From positions 545,758-609,757 of the forward strand of contig NZ_PQCC01000002.1 of NCBI RefSeq assembly GCF_002964785.1: 64,000 nt of DNA, read 5' to 3'. Under the pieces are notes generated by a model. The model worked only from the letters and a program-made list of their open reading frames with translations. It was not told the DNA's origin and did not search any database. Made by a program: the position numbers and the translations under genes. This DNA comes from Pseudoalteromonas sp. T1lg48 (GTDB taxonomy: Bacteria > Pseudomonadota > Gammaproteobacteria > Enterobacterales > Alteromonadaceae). Positions 42,490 to 52,787 of this stretch are shown here, in pieces (within the stretch, counting starts at the first letter, position 1; the number at the start of each line of letters is the position of its first letter).

Positions 42490-43872
42490 CTACTTAGCTC
42501 CCTCATTAGCTTGAGTGCAGCCGCCACAGCATGAATCATTATCAATTGCTCCCTGCTCGGTCCCGGCTAGCACCGGTGATGTCACTCCTGTAGTGACAGG
42601 CAGCGATACATCCTTATCAATACCGAACACCCCTTTCACAACCTGCCACGTCACCGCAAAAGCACCAATAATGAATACCACATCGCCAATGGTGCGGATC
42701 CAACGCAATGCCACTAATACATCGCTTTGCAATAAAGCCTCTGAACGGGCATACCACAAGCCCTTGGATGCGCTGGCGTAAAATTGAATTAAGCCCACAG
42801 GCAGTAAGCTGGTAAACAGCATCAGGGCCAGACCGATATTCATCCACCAAAATGCTGTTTTCATGAGTTTGTCATCAAATTGCATAGTGGGGCGAATATA
42901 GCGTAACACCAACAAGGTAAAGCCCAGAGCAAGGAAACCATACACGCCAAATAGCGCCGCATGAGCATGCGTTGCCGTGGTGTTTAAGCCCTGTACATAG
43001 TACAAGGAAATGGGTGGATTGATGGAGAAGCCCAATACGCCCGCTCCCAACATATTCCAAAATGCGACGGCGACAAAAAACATCAAAGGCCATTTTAATT
43101 TTGCCATCCATGGGCTGCGCTCTTTAAGCTTGTAATGCTCCCAAGCTTCATGGCCAAGGACAATAAGTGGCACAACTTCCAACGCACTAAAGGTCGCGCC
43201 AACCGCCATAACCGGTGTGGTTGTACCTGAGAAGTACAAGTGATGGAATGTTCCAGGCACGCCACCTAATAGGAAGAGTGACGCGGAAGCCAAAGAGGCA
43301 ACGGTCGCTGAACGCTTAGAAACCAGACCCATACTATGGAAGATAAAGGCTAATGCTGCGGTAGCAAATACCTCAAAGAACCCCTCAACCCAAAGATGGA
43401 CAATCCACCAGCGCCAATACTCCATCACCGAGATATGGGTACGCTCACCGTAGAAGAATCCTGCGGCATAAAATAAACCAATGGCTACAACCGAGGCACT
43501 GAACAAAGCCAAAAGGTTTTTATCACCTTCCTGCTTAAAAACAGGCAGAATCGCTCTCAACATCAGCACTAGCCAAAATGCTACGCCAGTAAATTTACCT
43601 ATCTGCCATACACGTCCTAGATCAACGAATTCATAGCCCTGATGACCGAGCCAGAAGTTTAAATGCGCAGGCATGATTTGTGCGATAGCCAGATAGTTGC
43701 CAACAAATGAGCCAACAACCACGACCACTAAGGCCCAGAATAAAATGTCTACACCCAGCTTTTGGTATTTGGGGTCACGTCCACCATTGATAATCGGAGC
43801 CAAGAATAAGCCTGCGGCCAAAAACCCTGTAGCTATCCAAAACAGCGCGGATTGAATATGCCAAGTACGCAC
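42490..43872 (-). pseudogene. norB: Quinol-dependent nitric oxide reductase, C-terminal part (frameshifted norB)
   Basis: The 460-codon C-terminal part holds the heme-copper oxidase fold with heme ligands in WWIVHLWVEG, VPGTFHHLYF and NTTATHAHAALFG. Sequence before its first ATG, in the same frame, continues the known family run (SQWFPYSLV before RTWHIQ). The part ends with an unusual cysteine-rich tail, DNDSCCGGCTQAN. It is separated from the N-terminal fragment by one missing base near 43902. Together they make a qNOR of about 785 aa that reduces NO to N2O. Confidence 0.85.
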
Positions 43873-43901
43873 TAAGCTATAAGGAAACCATTGCGATGTC
43901 T

Positions 43902-44846
43902 CTATCCATAAAAGCTTTGTCCTTCGACTGTATAGTGTGCCGTGAAGCCGCCCAGCAAAACCTGAAAAGTAAATAGCGCAACCACTAAGAATAGATATTT
44001 ACCCAAGGCTTTTTGCGATGGCGTTAACGAAAATGAAGTGATGGGATCCTGCTTAGGCGGCGTTGGTGCCTCATCATCTTTATGCAAAAAGGACCACGCC
44101 CACACGAGCGCACCTATGCCAGCGATCAGCAAAACGACGCTGACAATTGACCACATAACGTTTTCTGCTGTTGGTTTATTATCGATCAGGGGTTCATGAG
44201 GCCAGTTGTTAGTGTAAGTGGCCGAACCATCCGGGCGCTCAGTGGCTGCCGCCCAGGCCGTCCAGAAGAAGAATTCTGTTAGTTTTTTGCGACGTTCGGC
44301 ATTGGGTAAGGTAATTTCTTTCATCGCATAATGTTCACGCGTTTGCTTTAATTGCGGATCACCTCCGAATAGCGCATCGTAATAAGCCGCCGTTTTCTCA
44401 ATGGCAGCCAAGCGTCGAATAGATAGGGTTACCGTACCCGAAGTTGGATCGTAGGTGTTGGTTCTGTACTCTTTTTTGAGAGCCCAAAGTAAAGGCTGCT
44501 GCAGCTCTTCTGACAGTTCGTCAAAACTCACTCCATGCGTGTCTTGGGCGGCTAGATCCAGCCACTGTGTGAGTTCACGATGCAACCAATCGGCTGTCCA
44601 ATCAGGCGCCTGATAGGCACCATGCCCCCAAATTGATCCTAATTGCATCCCCCCGACCGATTGCCAGGCGGTCTGCCCATCTAAAATGGCTTCTTTAGAA
44701 GTGTAAGTGTGGCCGTCCTGACTAATAAACTGCTCGGCAATAGGTGGCGCAACACGATAAACCTCTTTACCAAAATAACCGAGGATGGCGAAAGTGATGG
44801 CGAGCACCGCAAACAGTGTCCACCATAGTTTTTTATATTCTCTCAT
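43902..44846 (-). pseudogene. norB: Quinol-dependent nitric oxide reductase, N-terminal part (frameshifted norB)
   Basis: The 314-codon N-terminal part has TM1 (about residues 10-25), the large periplasmic domain typical of quinol-type NOR (GQTAWQSVGGMQLGSIWGHG), and two membrane helices. It ends with SFYG then TAG. Expected family sequence continues with Ile/Glu and QWFPYSLV, which is present in the next frame, so one A is missing in GGA(A)TAGAG. No norC is present, as expected for qNOR. It begins 12 bp after ytfE with an NsrR-controlled promoter upstream. Confidence 0.87.
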
Positions 44847-44858
44847 AATCTTGTTCCC

Positions 44859-45515
44859 TTAAACCCTTGCGAATAAGGTGTTGTTTTCAATATGTATATG
44901 CATATTCAGATCACTAATAAATTCCTGTAAACCAAGATATAAAGCGGTCCATGTATTACAGGCTTGTGGGTGCAAAGTAACGTCATTGGTCATGACATAA
45001 ATCTTTTCTATATCTTGGAGATGTTGCTGGTGCTCGGCAGTCATCACACTGATCGGCCCACTGACCATTGGGTTTACAGGAGTGCTAGCTAGAAGAGGAA
45101 ATAATATTTGCTCCTCTTTTTGCATGTGTGCTTCAAGTTCCGAGCGCATTTCATGCAGATGTGCAGCGAGGCCTAACGGGCACAAGCTATGATCTTGGTG
45201 CACCGTTTCAACACGCTCACTCAGACGAATCAGTTCGTCTAGCTGTTGACGATGAACTTGGTGGTAGCGGGATAAAATATAATCAATCAGCTCATTGTTC
45301 GTATATTGCTGAATCTCCTTTGGCTGTGCTCGTTTTGCCAGTTCTTCAATCTGCGTAGCGACTGTATGAGTTTCCACCCCGCGCTTTCTAAGTGCATCGG
45401 CCAAAGTGACCTCAGCGTGACAACAGAAGTTAACTCGGTTAGCGAACAAGATAGCTGTAGCTCCGGGTATATGGGTTGCAATTTGGCCGACGGGCCAACT
45501 CAGATAATCTTCCAA
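44859..45515 (-). CDS. ytfE: Iron-sulfur cluster repair di-iron protein (YtfE/RIC)
   Basis: A 218-aa protein that repairs iron-sulfur clusters damaged by nitric oxide and oxidants. The N-terminal ScdA-type domain has the CC motif in VNFCCHAE at about residues 30-32. The hemerythrin-like domain holds the di-iron ligands in YHQVHR, HLHEMRSELEAHMQKEEQ, AEHQQHL and MHIHIENN. The start is TTG 45515 with a strong AGGAAGG 5 nt upstream. It heads the ytfE-norB operon, divergent from nsrR, with an NsrR-like palindrome just upstream. Confidence 0.93.
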   Translation of the reverse strand: MEDYLSWPVGQIATHIPGATAILFANRVNFCCHAEVTLADALRKRGVETHTVATQIEELAKRAQPKEIQQYTNNELIDYILSRYHQVHRQQLDELIRLSERVETVHQDHSLCPLGLAAHLHEMRSELEAHMQKEEQILFPLLASTPVNPMVSGPISVMTAEHQQHLQDIEKIYVMTNDVTLHPQACNTWTALYLGLQEFISDLNMHIHIENNTLFARV

Positions 45516-45531
45516 CTTAACCTTCCTCTAT

Positions 45532-45554
45532 AACATGTATTTCAAATGAATCTT
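45532..45554. promoter_or_regulatory. NsrR binding site, ytfE-norB side
   Basis: AACATGTATTT-C-AAATGAATCTT matches the NsrR consensus (AAGATGYATTT-N-AAATRCATCTT) at nearly all positions. It lies 17 bp upstream of ytfE, where bound repressor would block the promoter until NO is sensed. Confidence 0.8.
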
Positions 45555-45581
45555 AATGAGCGAGTTTACACCCCCTTTTTA

Positions 45582-45604
45582 AAGATGTAAAATAAATGCA
45601 TATT
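45582..45604. promoter_or_regulatory. NsrR binding site, nsrR-nnrS side
   Basis: AAGATGTAAAA-T-AAATGCATATT matches the same consensus (8 of 11 in the left arm, 10 of 11 in the right). It lies 43 bp upstream of nsrR and suggests autoregulation. Confidence 0.7.
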
Positions 45605-45646
45605 TAAAATTATGAATAATTAATTTGCTGCTAAGGTCCCTAGTTA

Positions 45647-46099
45647 ATGAATATCACCCGATTTACTGACTATTCACTGCGTGTGCTTATATACACAGCG
45701 CTCCATGACGGGCAGACCGTAACGATAAAGGCGGTGGCGGAGAAATACGATATTTCCAAAAACCACCTTATGAAAGTTGTCCAAGAGCTAAGTAATAAAG
45801 GCTATCTAATCGCTACTCGTGGAAAAAATGGCGGAATCCGGTTAGGGCGCGAGCCATCATTAATCAATGTTGGCGAGATAGTGCGGCTGCATGAGCAAAA
45901 CTCCGTTCTAGTGGAATGTTTTGGCAGTGATAATCAGTGCGTAATTACCCCTGCCTGCAAATTAAAAACTATTTTATCTAAGGCAATGGAGCAATTTTTT
46001 GCTCATTTAGATCAATATAGCTTGGCCGACTTAGTGAATTCGGACTCTCAATCGGAGCTAAAACAATTGTTGCAAGTAAGCGAACCATCTACATTTTGA
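45647..46099 (+). CDS. nsrR: NO-sensing Rrf2 family repressor NsrR
   Basis: A 150-aa iron-sulfur transcriptional repressor. The winged helix is at residues 1-80 with the Rrf2 start MNITRFTDYSLRVLIY. The three cluster cysteines lie in VECFGSDNQCVITPACKL at about residues 90-107. Nitrosylation of the cluster releases DNA. Two matching palindromes flank the divergent region, so it likely controls ytfE-norB and itself plus nnrS. nnrS begins 20 bp after its stop. Confidence 0.95.
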   Translation: MNITRFTDYSLRVLIYTALHDGQTVTIKAVAEKYDISKNHLMKVVQELSNKGYLIATRGKNGGIRLGREPSLINVGEIVRLHEQNSVLVECFGSDNQCVITPACKLKTILSKAMEQFFAHLDQYSLADLVNSDSQSELKQLLQVSEPSTF

Positions 46100-46119
46100 G
46101 ATAACAAAGAGAGGTTATC

Positions 46120-47334
46120 ATGGCAGTGTTACTACCCAGTGGACAAATTGCGGAACCCAGTGAAGAGGCTCGGGGCTGGGCTTTTTTCCGTTTAGCGTTT
46201 CGCCCGCTGTTTTGGCTCGCGGCACTATTCAGTGTATTGAGTATTACGGCGTGGAGTTTGAGCTTTACCGGCCATATACAATTTACTCCGTTTGGCGGCG
46301 GCTATTTTTGGCACATTCATGAAATGCTATTCGGTTTCGCCGTTGCGGTGATTGCCGGCTTTTTACTCACCGCAGTGCAAACATGGAGTGGCATTGAAAG
46401 TATTAAAGGGCGACGCTTAGGCGCCTTAGTCTTACTTTGGCTCAGCGCACGAATATTGCTCGCCTTTCCTGGTTTGGCTCCCGATGCTTTAATCATCACC
46501 CTCGACTTAGCTTTTTTACCGGCCACCGCTTTTTTCTTGGCGCAACCGATTATTAAAGCGCAGCTGTGGCGCAATCTATTTTTTATTCCCGTTCTGTTAC
46601 TGATGGCCGTCTTAAATGCTTTGACCTACTTGGCCTTGTTTAACCTCATCGAGACAAGTTTTGTCACCTTAAGCCATAGCATGGTTCTAGCTATTACCCT
46701 AGTCATGGTGATCATGGGTGGGCGGGTTTTCCCTATGTTCACCGCCAACGGCACACAGACACCGCGGGTAGCCAATATTGCTTGGCTGGATAAAGTCGCC
46801 ATTATCTCGGTAATCGCATGTATTTTCTTAACCCTCATGGGGCCATCAATTCCGCCTGAAGTACAAGCCGCATTATTTATTTTTGCAGGCGTGAGTAACT
46901 TTATTCGTGCGCTGCGTTGGCGTATTTGGGTCACTTTAACAACCGCATTGGTTTGGCCATTGCATATTAGCTATTGGGCTATATGCGCAGGTTTAATCAT
47001 GCTTGGCTTAGTTAAATTATCCCTGCTCACTCAACCCTCGTTGGCATACCATGCCATCACCGTTGGTGGCATTGGCTTAATGATCCTGGCAATGATCTCA
47101 CGTGTGTCATTAGGCCACACTGGACGCATGATAAAGGTCGGAGCGGTAATGACAGGAGCATTTATTGCTATGTTCACCGCCCTTGGCGTACGCGTGTTGG
47201 CACCGCTTTTAAGCGATCAATATCAAGTACTTATTTTGCTCTCCGCTGGCCTTTGGGGGTTTGCCTACCTGATTTATGTCATCACCTATGCGCCCGTGGT
47301 ATTTAAACCCCGTGTCGATGGCCGCGATGGTTAA
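46120..47334 (+). CDS. nnrS: NnrS family heme-copper membrane protein
   Basis: A 404-aa protein with about twelve membrane helices. NnrS protects against nitric oxide damage to metal pools in Vibrio. The family pattern GGYFWHIHEMLFGFAVAVIAGFLLTAVQTWSG is at about residues 61-91, with conserved histidines. GRVFPMFTANGTQTPRVA is the second hallmark. It is coupled in a probable operon with nsrR. The C-terminus ends with a short charged tail, VVFKPRVDGRDG. Confidence 0.92.
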   Translation: MAVLLPSGQIAEPSEEARGWAFFRLAFRPLFWLAALFSVLSITAWSLSFTGHIQFTPFGGGYFWHIHEMLFGFAVAVIAGFLLTAVQTWSGIESIKGRRLGALVLLWLSARILLAFPGLAPDALIITLDLAFLPATAFFLAQPIIKAQLWRNLFFIPVLLLMAVLNALTYLALFNLIETSFVTLSHSMVLAITLVMVIMGGRVFPMFTANGTQTPRVANIAWLDKVAIISVIACIFLTLMGPSIPPEVQAALFIFAGVSNFIRALRWRIWVTLTTALVWPLHISYWAICAGLIMLGLVKLSLLTQPSLAYHAITVGGIGLMILAMISRVSLGHTGRMIKVGAVMTGAFIAMFTALGVRVLAPLLSDQYQVLILLSAGLWGFAYLIYVITYAPVVFKPRVDGRDG

Positions 47335-47363
47335 ACATGACGGCGTCAATACGCCGTCTCTGC

Positions 47364-48086
47364 CTAACGTTTTTTACTTCGCCCATTTAAGGCTGGCGTC
47401 ACGACCAGCATCACGCCGCTGACAAAAGCAAACACAGCAATAAAGGTCAGCACACCATTTATCATCCTGGGGTGCTCAATCGCGGTACTTTGGAAAAACA
47501 CCCGTCTTCCACCATCAACCCGCTCTTCAAATTTTACCCCTAGCATATCAAAACTGTATCTATAGGTTTTATCGGCCCGCAGATACATTTCTTTTCGCTT
47601 TTTATCCACTTCTACGGGGTCTTGCTCATCAGGTAACAAATGGCGCCACCTTGAAAAAACATCATCTGGCTCAGAATCTTTTATCACCCCTTGCGACTCA
47701 TAAACGATTTGCCGCTCAGGGAACAGCAGGGCATTGTGGGCGCAATAGAAAAGTGCACTGCCAAACGCAATCAAGGCAATGGCCCAAATCTGCATCTGTG
47801 CCCGGCGACGCTGTAACGCACTTTGCTGTTGCTGCAAATACCGCTTGGTTTGTGTAATTTGATTCAGCTGCCCGCGGTCTATACCCTCTCCCAACTGTTC
47901 CATAAACTGTTCGACGGTAAGATTAAACGCGCTTAATAAGCGCTCAAAGATATCGTGAGAAGGGGTCGATTTATCATTTTCAATCTTAGACAAGTAGCTT
48001 TGCTCTATGCCCACCTTGACCGCCAGCTCGGGCTGACTCAACTGATACTGCTGACGCAGATTTTTTATTGCCGTTCCTAAACTCAT
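47364..48086 (-). CDS. XRE family regulator with C-terminal membrane helices
   Basis: A 240-aa protein. The HTH_3 domain covers residues 6-60 (LRQQYQLSQPELAVKVGIEQSYLSKIEN pattern). A basic glutamine/arginine-rich helix follows, then a membrane helix at about 99-118, an extracytoplasmic domain of about 80 residues, and a second membrane helix at about 205-227. It is thus a one-component, membrane-tethered regulator that could sense periplasmic signals. No target gene is obvious. It is divergent from nothing close and convergent with nnrS, 29 bp apart. Confidence 0.8.
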   Translation of the reverse strand: MSLGTAIKNLRQQYQLSQPELAVKVGIEQSYLSKIENDKSTPSHDIFERLLSAFNLTVEQFMEQLGEGIDRGQLNQITQTKRYLQQQQSALQRRRAQMQIWAIALIAFGSALFYCAHNALLFPERQIVYESQGVIKDSEPDDVFSRWRHLLPDEQDPVEVDKKRKEMYLRADKTYRYSFDMLGVKFEERVDGGRRVFFQSTAIEHPRMINGVLTFIAVFAFVSGVMLVVTPALNGRSKKR

Positions 48087-48238
48087 TTCTGCTCTCCGTG
48101 TAGATAATCAGCCCAAGTCTTTCTAATTCCTTAAAGAATAAAAACATGAATAGTGATGAATACTCAAGAATTTTCAAATAGCTACACACGCATCAAGGAA
48201 CTGGAGTAAGCTTTGCACAGCAATTTTTCAACCCGCAC

Positions 48239-48272
48239 AAAAAAGCCCGCAATCAATGCGGGCTCTTTTTTG
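48239..48272. terminator. typA terminator
   Basis: AAAAAAGCCCGC and GCGGGCTCTTTTTT with an AATCAAT loop just past the typA stop. Confidence 0.88.
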
Positions 48273-48292
48273 TAACTAGCTTAAGGAACTAA

Positions 48293-50119
48293 TTAGCTTT
48301 TCTTCGCTTCACGCGAAGCGCGCTTACGTTCGTTTTCTGTAAGATACTTCTTACGGATACGAATGCTTTCAGGCGTTACTTCTACTAATTCGTCATCATC
48401 GATGAACTCAAGCGCTTGCTCTAGGGTCATCTTGATTGGCGGTACAAGTGTTTGCGCTTCGTCGGTACCTGATGCACGAACGTTGGTTAACTGCTTACCT
48501 TTAAGGGCGTTTACAGTTAGGTCGTTATCACGGCTGTGAATACCGATAACCATACCTTCGTATACTTCAACACCGTGGCCGATAAATAACTTACCACGCT
48601 CTTGCAGGTTGAATAGTGCGTTCGTAAGTGCTTTACCTTGCGCGTTAGCGATCAATACACCGTTCTTACGCTGACCGATCTTACCGCCTTTGTGTGGACC
48701 GTAGTGATCGAACGTGTGGTACATCAAGCCAGAACCTGAAGTAAGCGTCATGAACTCAGTTTGGAAACCGATTAAGCCACGGCTAGGAACCATAAAGTCC
48801 ATACGAATACGGCCTTTGCCATCTGGAGACATGTCGGTCATTTCCGCTTTACGCAGACCAAGCTGCTCCATGATTGAGCCTTGGTGCTCTTCTTCACAGT
48901 CAATCGTTACTGTTTCATACGGTTCTTCAAGAACGCCGTTTACTTCACGAAGGATTACTTCTGGACGTGAAACGGCAAGTTCATAACCTTCACGACGCAT
49001 ATTTTCAATCAATACGCCTAAGTGAAGTTCACCACGACCCGATACACGGAAGCTATCAGGGTTGTCAGTGTCTTCTACACGCAGTGCTACGTTGTGAACA
49101 AGCTCAGCGTCAAGACGCTCACGAATGTTACGTGAAGTAACGTATTTACCTTCTTGGCCAGCAAACGGTGAAGTGTTTACTGAGAAAGTCATGGTTACTG
49201 TTGGTTCGTCAACGCTTAGCGGTGGAAGGGCTTCAACCGTGTTCACATCACAGATAGTATCTGAGATTTTCAGCTCACCAAGACCGGTAATTGCAATGAT
49301 GTCGCCCGCAGCGGCTTCTTGCGCCTCGTGACGATCAAGACCTAGGTAAGTCAGCACCTGACCTACTTTACCGTTGCGTGTTTTACCATCGGCACCGATA
49401 ACGGTAACCTGCTGGTTAACTTTAACCGTACCACGCTTGATACGACCAACACCGATAACACCCACGTATGAGTTATAATCAAGCTGAGAGATCTGCATTT
49501 GCAGTGGACCTTGAGGATCCGCATCAGGTGCTTCAACTTCTTTAACGATGGCTTCAAACATGGGTTCCATGTTGTCTGAAGGCTCATCTAGATCAAGCGT
49601 TGCCCAGCCATTAATAGCCGATGCGTAGATCACTTTAAAGTCTAGCTGTTCGTCGGTGGCACCTAGGTTATCGAATAGGTCAAAAACCTGATCCATTACC
49701 CAATCAGGACGTGCGCCCGGCTTATCGATCTTGTTGATAACAACGATTGGCTTCAAACCCTGTGCGAACGCTTTTTGCGTTACGAAACGCGTTTGCGGCA
49801 TAGGACCTTCTTGAGCATCGACAAGAAGAAGTACAGAATCAGCCATCGATAGTACGCGCTCTACTTCACCACCGAAGTCGGCGTGTCCAGGAGTATCTAC
49901 GATGTTGATATGGTAATCTTTCCAGTTGATTGCCGTGTTTTTGGCTAGGATGGTAATGCCACGCTCTTTTTCAATGTCGTTGGAGTCCATCACTCGCTCT
50001 TCGTTACCACCGCGAGTTTGCAGTGTGCCCGATTGCTCAAGCAATTTATCAACCAGAGTCGTTTTACCATGGTCAACGTGCGCGATAATCGCAATATTTC
50101 TTAACTTTTCGATGCTCAT
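48293..50119 (-). CDS. typA: Ribosome-associated translational GTPase TypA/BipA
   Basis: A 608-aa GTPase of the EF-G type that helps 50S assembly and stress adaptation, especially in the cold. G1 is AHVDHGKTT at about residues 13-21, G2 ERGITI, G3 [12 protein letters not shown]4 NKIDKP. The C-terminal TypA-specific domain ends in [12 protein letters not shown]. Codon use is strongly biased to preferred codons, as in glnA, pointing to high expression. It faces away from glnA, sharing a long intergenic control region, as in E. coli. Confidence 0.97.
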   Translation of the reverse strand: MSIEKLRNIAIIAHVDHGKTTLVDKLLEQSGTLQTRGGNEERVMDSNDIEKERGITILAKNTAINWKDYHINIVDTPGHADFGGEVERVLSMADSVLLLVDAQEGPMPQTRFVTQKAFAQGLKPIVVINKIDKPGARPDWVMDQVFDLFDNLGATDEQLDFKVIYASAINGWATLDLDEPSDNMEPMFEAIVKEVEAPDADPQGPLQMQISQLDYNSYVGVIGVGRIKRGTVKVNQQVTVIGADGKTRNGKVGQVLTYLGLDRHEAQEAAAGDIIAITGLGELKISDTICDVNTVEALPPLSVDEPTVTMTFSVNTSPFAGQEGKYVTSRNIRERLDAELVHNVALRVEDTDNPDSFRVSGRGELHLGVLIENMRREGYELAVSRPEVILREVNGVLEEPYETVTIDCEEEHQGSIMEQLGLRKAEMTDMSPDGKGRIRMDFMVPSRGLIGFQTEFMTLTSGSGLMYHTFDHYGPHKGGKIGQRKNGVLIANAQGKALTNALFNLQERGKLFIGHGVEVYEGMVIGIHSRDNDLTVNALKGKQLTNVRASGTDEAQTLVPPIKMTLEQALEFIDDDELVEVTPESIRIRKKYLTENERKRASREAKKS

Positions 50120-50422
50120 ATATCTACTTAAGAGGCAAGCCTCATTGTTCCTAGATGATCCACGCCCGGCAAACTGCTACCAGCGTTGGGTTTAAAAGGG
50201 CGCGTATTATCCCTTATAACGCCACTAGATGAAAGTTTATCCAACATTATTTTTCTATGACTGTGGCCTAATTGTCACAACACGCCAATAAAATGGATGA
50301 AAATCAACCACAGCGGAAATCTTAGCAGGTATTTTTCAGCTAACCTATGTATCTTAAAAAGCGAAGGTGTTTAACTAATTGAGCGACGGGTGACTAACAC
50401 ACGTCCAAAGTGCAAAAGTATA

Positions 50423-50460
50423 CGCACCAAAATAACGCAAAGCAGCACCAAAAAGGTGCA
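50423..50460. promoter_or_regulatory. NtrC binding sites upstream of glnA
   Basis: AGCACCAAAAAGGTGCA (50444-50460) is an almost perfect match to the NtrC palindrome TGCACC-N5-GGTGCA. CGCACCAAAATAACGCA (50423-50439) is a weaker second copy directly before it, giving an enhancer pair about 65-100 bp upstream of the sigma-54 promoter. Confidence 0.8.
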
Positions 50461-50522
50461 AAACAACTAAACCCTGAAAGCGTATTTATAAAAAAACCTT
50501 TATAAATAGATAGTTGAAAAAT

Positions 50523-50538
50523 TGGCACGCTTTAAGCT
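50523..50538 (+). promoter_or_regulatory. Sigma-54 promoter of glnA
   Basis: TTGGCACG, then CTTTAAGC. The GG and GC dinucleotides are exactly 10 bp apart, as required at -24/-12. Transcription would start near 50550, about 45 nt before glnA. Confidence 0.82.
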
Positions 50539-50596
50539 TACTAGCGCACAATTGCAGTAACATGCAGCACACAAAATATTCCTAGTTGGAGGACAC

Positions 50597-52003
50597 ATGT
50601 CTCATACGGTTTTAACTTTTATTAAAGAAAATGACGTTAAGTTCGTAGATTTACGTTTTACCGATACCAAGGGTAAAGAACAGCACGTTTCTATCCCGCA
50701 TCACCAAGCAGACGAAGATTTCTTCGAAGAAGGTAAGATGTTCGATGGCTCTTCAATCGCTGGTTGGAAAGGCATTAACGAATCTGACATGGTGCTTCTA
50801 CCAGACGCAGACAGCGCAAAGCTTGACCCGTTTGCAGAAGAAACCACACTTATCGTACGTTGTGACGTAGTTGAACCTTCAACGCTACAAGGCTATGAGC
50901 GTGACCCACGTTCAGTAGCTAAGCGCGCCGAAGAGTACATGCGCTCTACCGGCATCGCCGACACTGTACTATTCGGTCCAGAACCTGAGTTCTTCCTTTT
51001 TGACGACGTGAAGTACAAAACCGATATGTCTGGTTCAATGTACAAAATCGATGCCGAAGAAGCGTCTTGGAACTCAGATAAAGATTACGAAGGCGGTAAC
51101 ACAGGTCACCGTCCAGGCGTTAAAGGCGGTTACTTCCCGGTTGCTCCTGTTGACTCTTCACAAGATTGGCGTAGCGCAACTTGTCTAGTTCTTGAAGAGC
51201 TAGGTCAAGTTGTTGAAGCACACCACCACGAAGTAGCCACTGCTGGTCAGAACGAGATCGCTACTCGCTTTAATACCATGGTATTGAAAGCAGACGAAAT
51301 TCAGGAAATGAAGTACGTTATCCACAACATGGCGCACCTTTACGGTAAAACGGCAACCTTTATGCCTAAGCCAATCGTAGGTGATAACGGTTCTGGTATG
51401 CACTGTCACCAATCACTTGCTAAAGATGGCAAAAACATCTTCGCTGGTGACAAGTACGGCGGTCTTTCAGAAGAAGCACTTTACTACATCGGTGGTATCA
51501 TCAAGCACGCTAAAGCGATCAACGCCTTTGCTAACGCTTCAACTAACTCATATAAGCGTCTAGTCCCTGGTTTCGAAGCGCCGGTAATGCTTGCTTACTC
51601 AGCACGTAACCGTTCTGCTTCTATCCGTATTCCAGTGGTTCCTTCGGAAAAAGGTCGCCGTATCGAAGTACGCTTCCCGGATCCAACTGCTAACCCATAC
51701 CTAGCCTTCTCAGCAATGCTAATGGCTGGCCTTGACGGTATTAAGAACAAGATCCACCCTGGCGATGCCATGGACAAGGATCTATACGACCTACCTGCAG
51801 AAGAAGCAGCAGAAATCCCAACGGTTGCGTCTTCACTGGACGAAGCCCTTGCTTGTCTAGATGCAGACCGTGAGTTCCTAACTCAAGGTAGCGTATTCAC
51901 TGATGACCTAATCGACGCTTATATCGCGCTTAAGTCACAAGAAGTCGAAAAGCTGAACATGACAACTCACCCAGTTGAGTTCGAAATGTACTACAGCGTA
52001 TAA
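50597..52003 (+). CDS. glnA: Glutamine synthetase, type I
   Basis: Makes glutamine from glutamate, ammonia and ATP. The protein is 468 aa, the GSI-beta length. It has [12 protein letters not shown] near residue 48, the metal-binding [19 protein letters not shown], and NRSASIRIP. The adenylylation-site region DKDLYDLP near 400 is intact, so GlnE control is possible. GGAGGA lies 7 nt before ATG 50597. It is under a sigma-54/NtrC promoter and strongly codon-biased. A terminator follows before the DUF4124 gene and ntrBC. Confidence 0.98.
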   Translation: MSHTVLTFIKENDVKFVDLRFTDTKGKEQHVSIPHHQADEDFFEEGKMFDGSSIAGWKGINESDMVLLPDADSAKLDPFAEETTLIVRCDVVEPSTLQGYERDPRSVAKRAEEYMRSTGIADTVLFGPEPEFFLFDDVKYKTDMSGSMYKIDAEEASWNSDKDYEGGNTGHRPGVKGGYFPVAPVDSSQDWRSATCLVLEELGQVVEAHHHEVATAGQNEIATRFNTMVLKADEIQEMKYVIHNMAHLYGKTATFMPKPIVGDNGSGMHCHQSLAKDGKNIFAGDKYGGLSEEALYYIGGIIKHAKAINAFANASTNSYKRLVPGFEAPVMLAYSARNRSASIRIPVVPSEKGRRIEVRFPDPTANPYLAFSAMLMAGLDGIKNKIHPGDAMDKDLYDLPAEEAAEIPTVASSLDEALACLDADREFLTQGSVFTDDLIDAYIALKSQEVEKLNMTTHPVEFEMYYSV

Positions 52004-52042
52004 GCTAGATAATGACAATTTAGTTATATCATGTGTGTTCTC

Positions 52043-52067
52043 AAAGCCTGCTCTGCAGGCTTTTTTT
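52043..52067 (+). terminator. glnA terminator
   Basis: AAAGCCTGC and GCAGGCTTTTTTT around TCT. It separates glnA from ntrBC, which must be reached by read-through or a separate promoter. Confidence 0.9.
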
Positions 52068-52166
52068 ATGGAAAAAGTACAACCTTTGGACTAAAGTTAA
52101 AGCCTAGCCAATAACTTGGCTTTTTTTGCTAACTATAAGAATAACAACCGTAAAATAGGATTTCAT

Positions 52167-52700
52167 GTGAACACAAGGCTGTATATTTTAAGCATGGTCG
52201 TGCTGCTATCTATTATCAGTACAGCATGGGCCGCACCGAGCAAAAACATCTACGTTTACAAGGATGAGAATGGCGTATTGGTGTTTTCTGACACCCCGCG
52301 TAAAGGGGCGGAGAAAGTCACCCTGAACGCACCGGTTATGAACATGCCCACCATAGACACCAGTGTTCTCGACGAAAAAGACGACGAGCTGGAACAAGTC
52401 AAATTTAACATCACAATCAGTTCTCCGACGCACGAAGAAACCATCCGTGACAACACCGGCTCGGTGCATATCAGCGGACAGGTTAAACCGAGGTTTTTAC
52501 AAGGGCATAGCGTACAGCTGTTTATGGATGGTCAACCCTACGGTAAACCACAAAGTTCCAGCCTTTTTGCCCTGCGTGATGTCGATCGCGGTGAGCACAG
52601 CCTAGTACTGAAACTGCTCAACAGTGAGGGTGAAGTACTGGCCAGCTCTAAGTCCGTCACCTTCTTTATGCATCGCCGCTCGGTGATCACCGGGCCTTAA
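52167..52700 (+). CDS. DUF4124 domain exported protein
   Basis: A 177-aa secreted protein from GTG 52167, which has AGGA 8 nt upstream. The signal peptide is at about residues 1-23 (SIISTAWA). The DUF4124 domain follows with the pattern NIYVYKDENGVLVFSDTP at about residues 27-44. A second half looks like a beta-sandwich (HISGQVKPRFLQGHSVQLFMDGQPYG). Function is unknown, but DUF4124 proteins commonly sit between glnA and ntrB in gammaproteobacteria, as I recall. A longer TTG start at 52116 is less likely. Confidence 0.85.
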   Translation: MNTRLYILSMVVLLSIISTAWAAPSKNIYVYKDENGVLVFSDTPRKGAEKVTLNAPVMNMPTIDTSVLDEKDDELEQVKFNITISSPTHEETIRDNTGSVHISGQVKPRFLQGHSVQLFMDGQPYGKPQSSSLFALRDVDRGEHSLVLKLLNSEGEVLASSKSVTFFMHRRSVITGP

Positions 52701-52787
52701 TGGCGGTGAAACCGAGGAAATGGCTGCGCACTCCCCCATAAACCTGCTAAGATGGTTGCACCATACTGGTGCAACTGATTACTAAAG

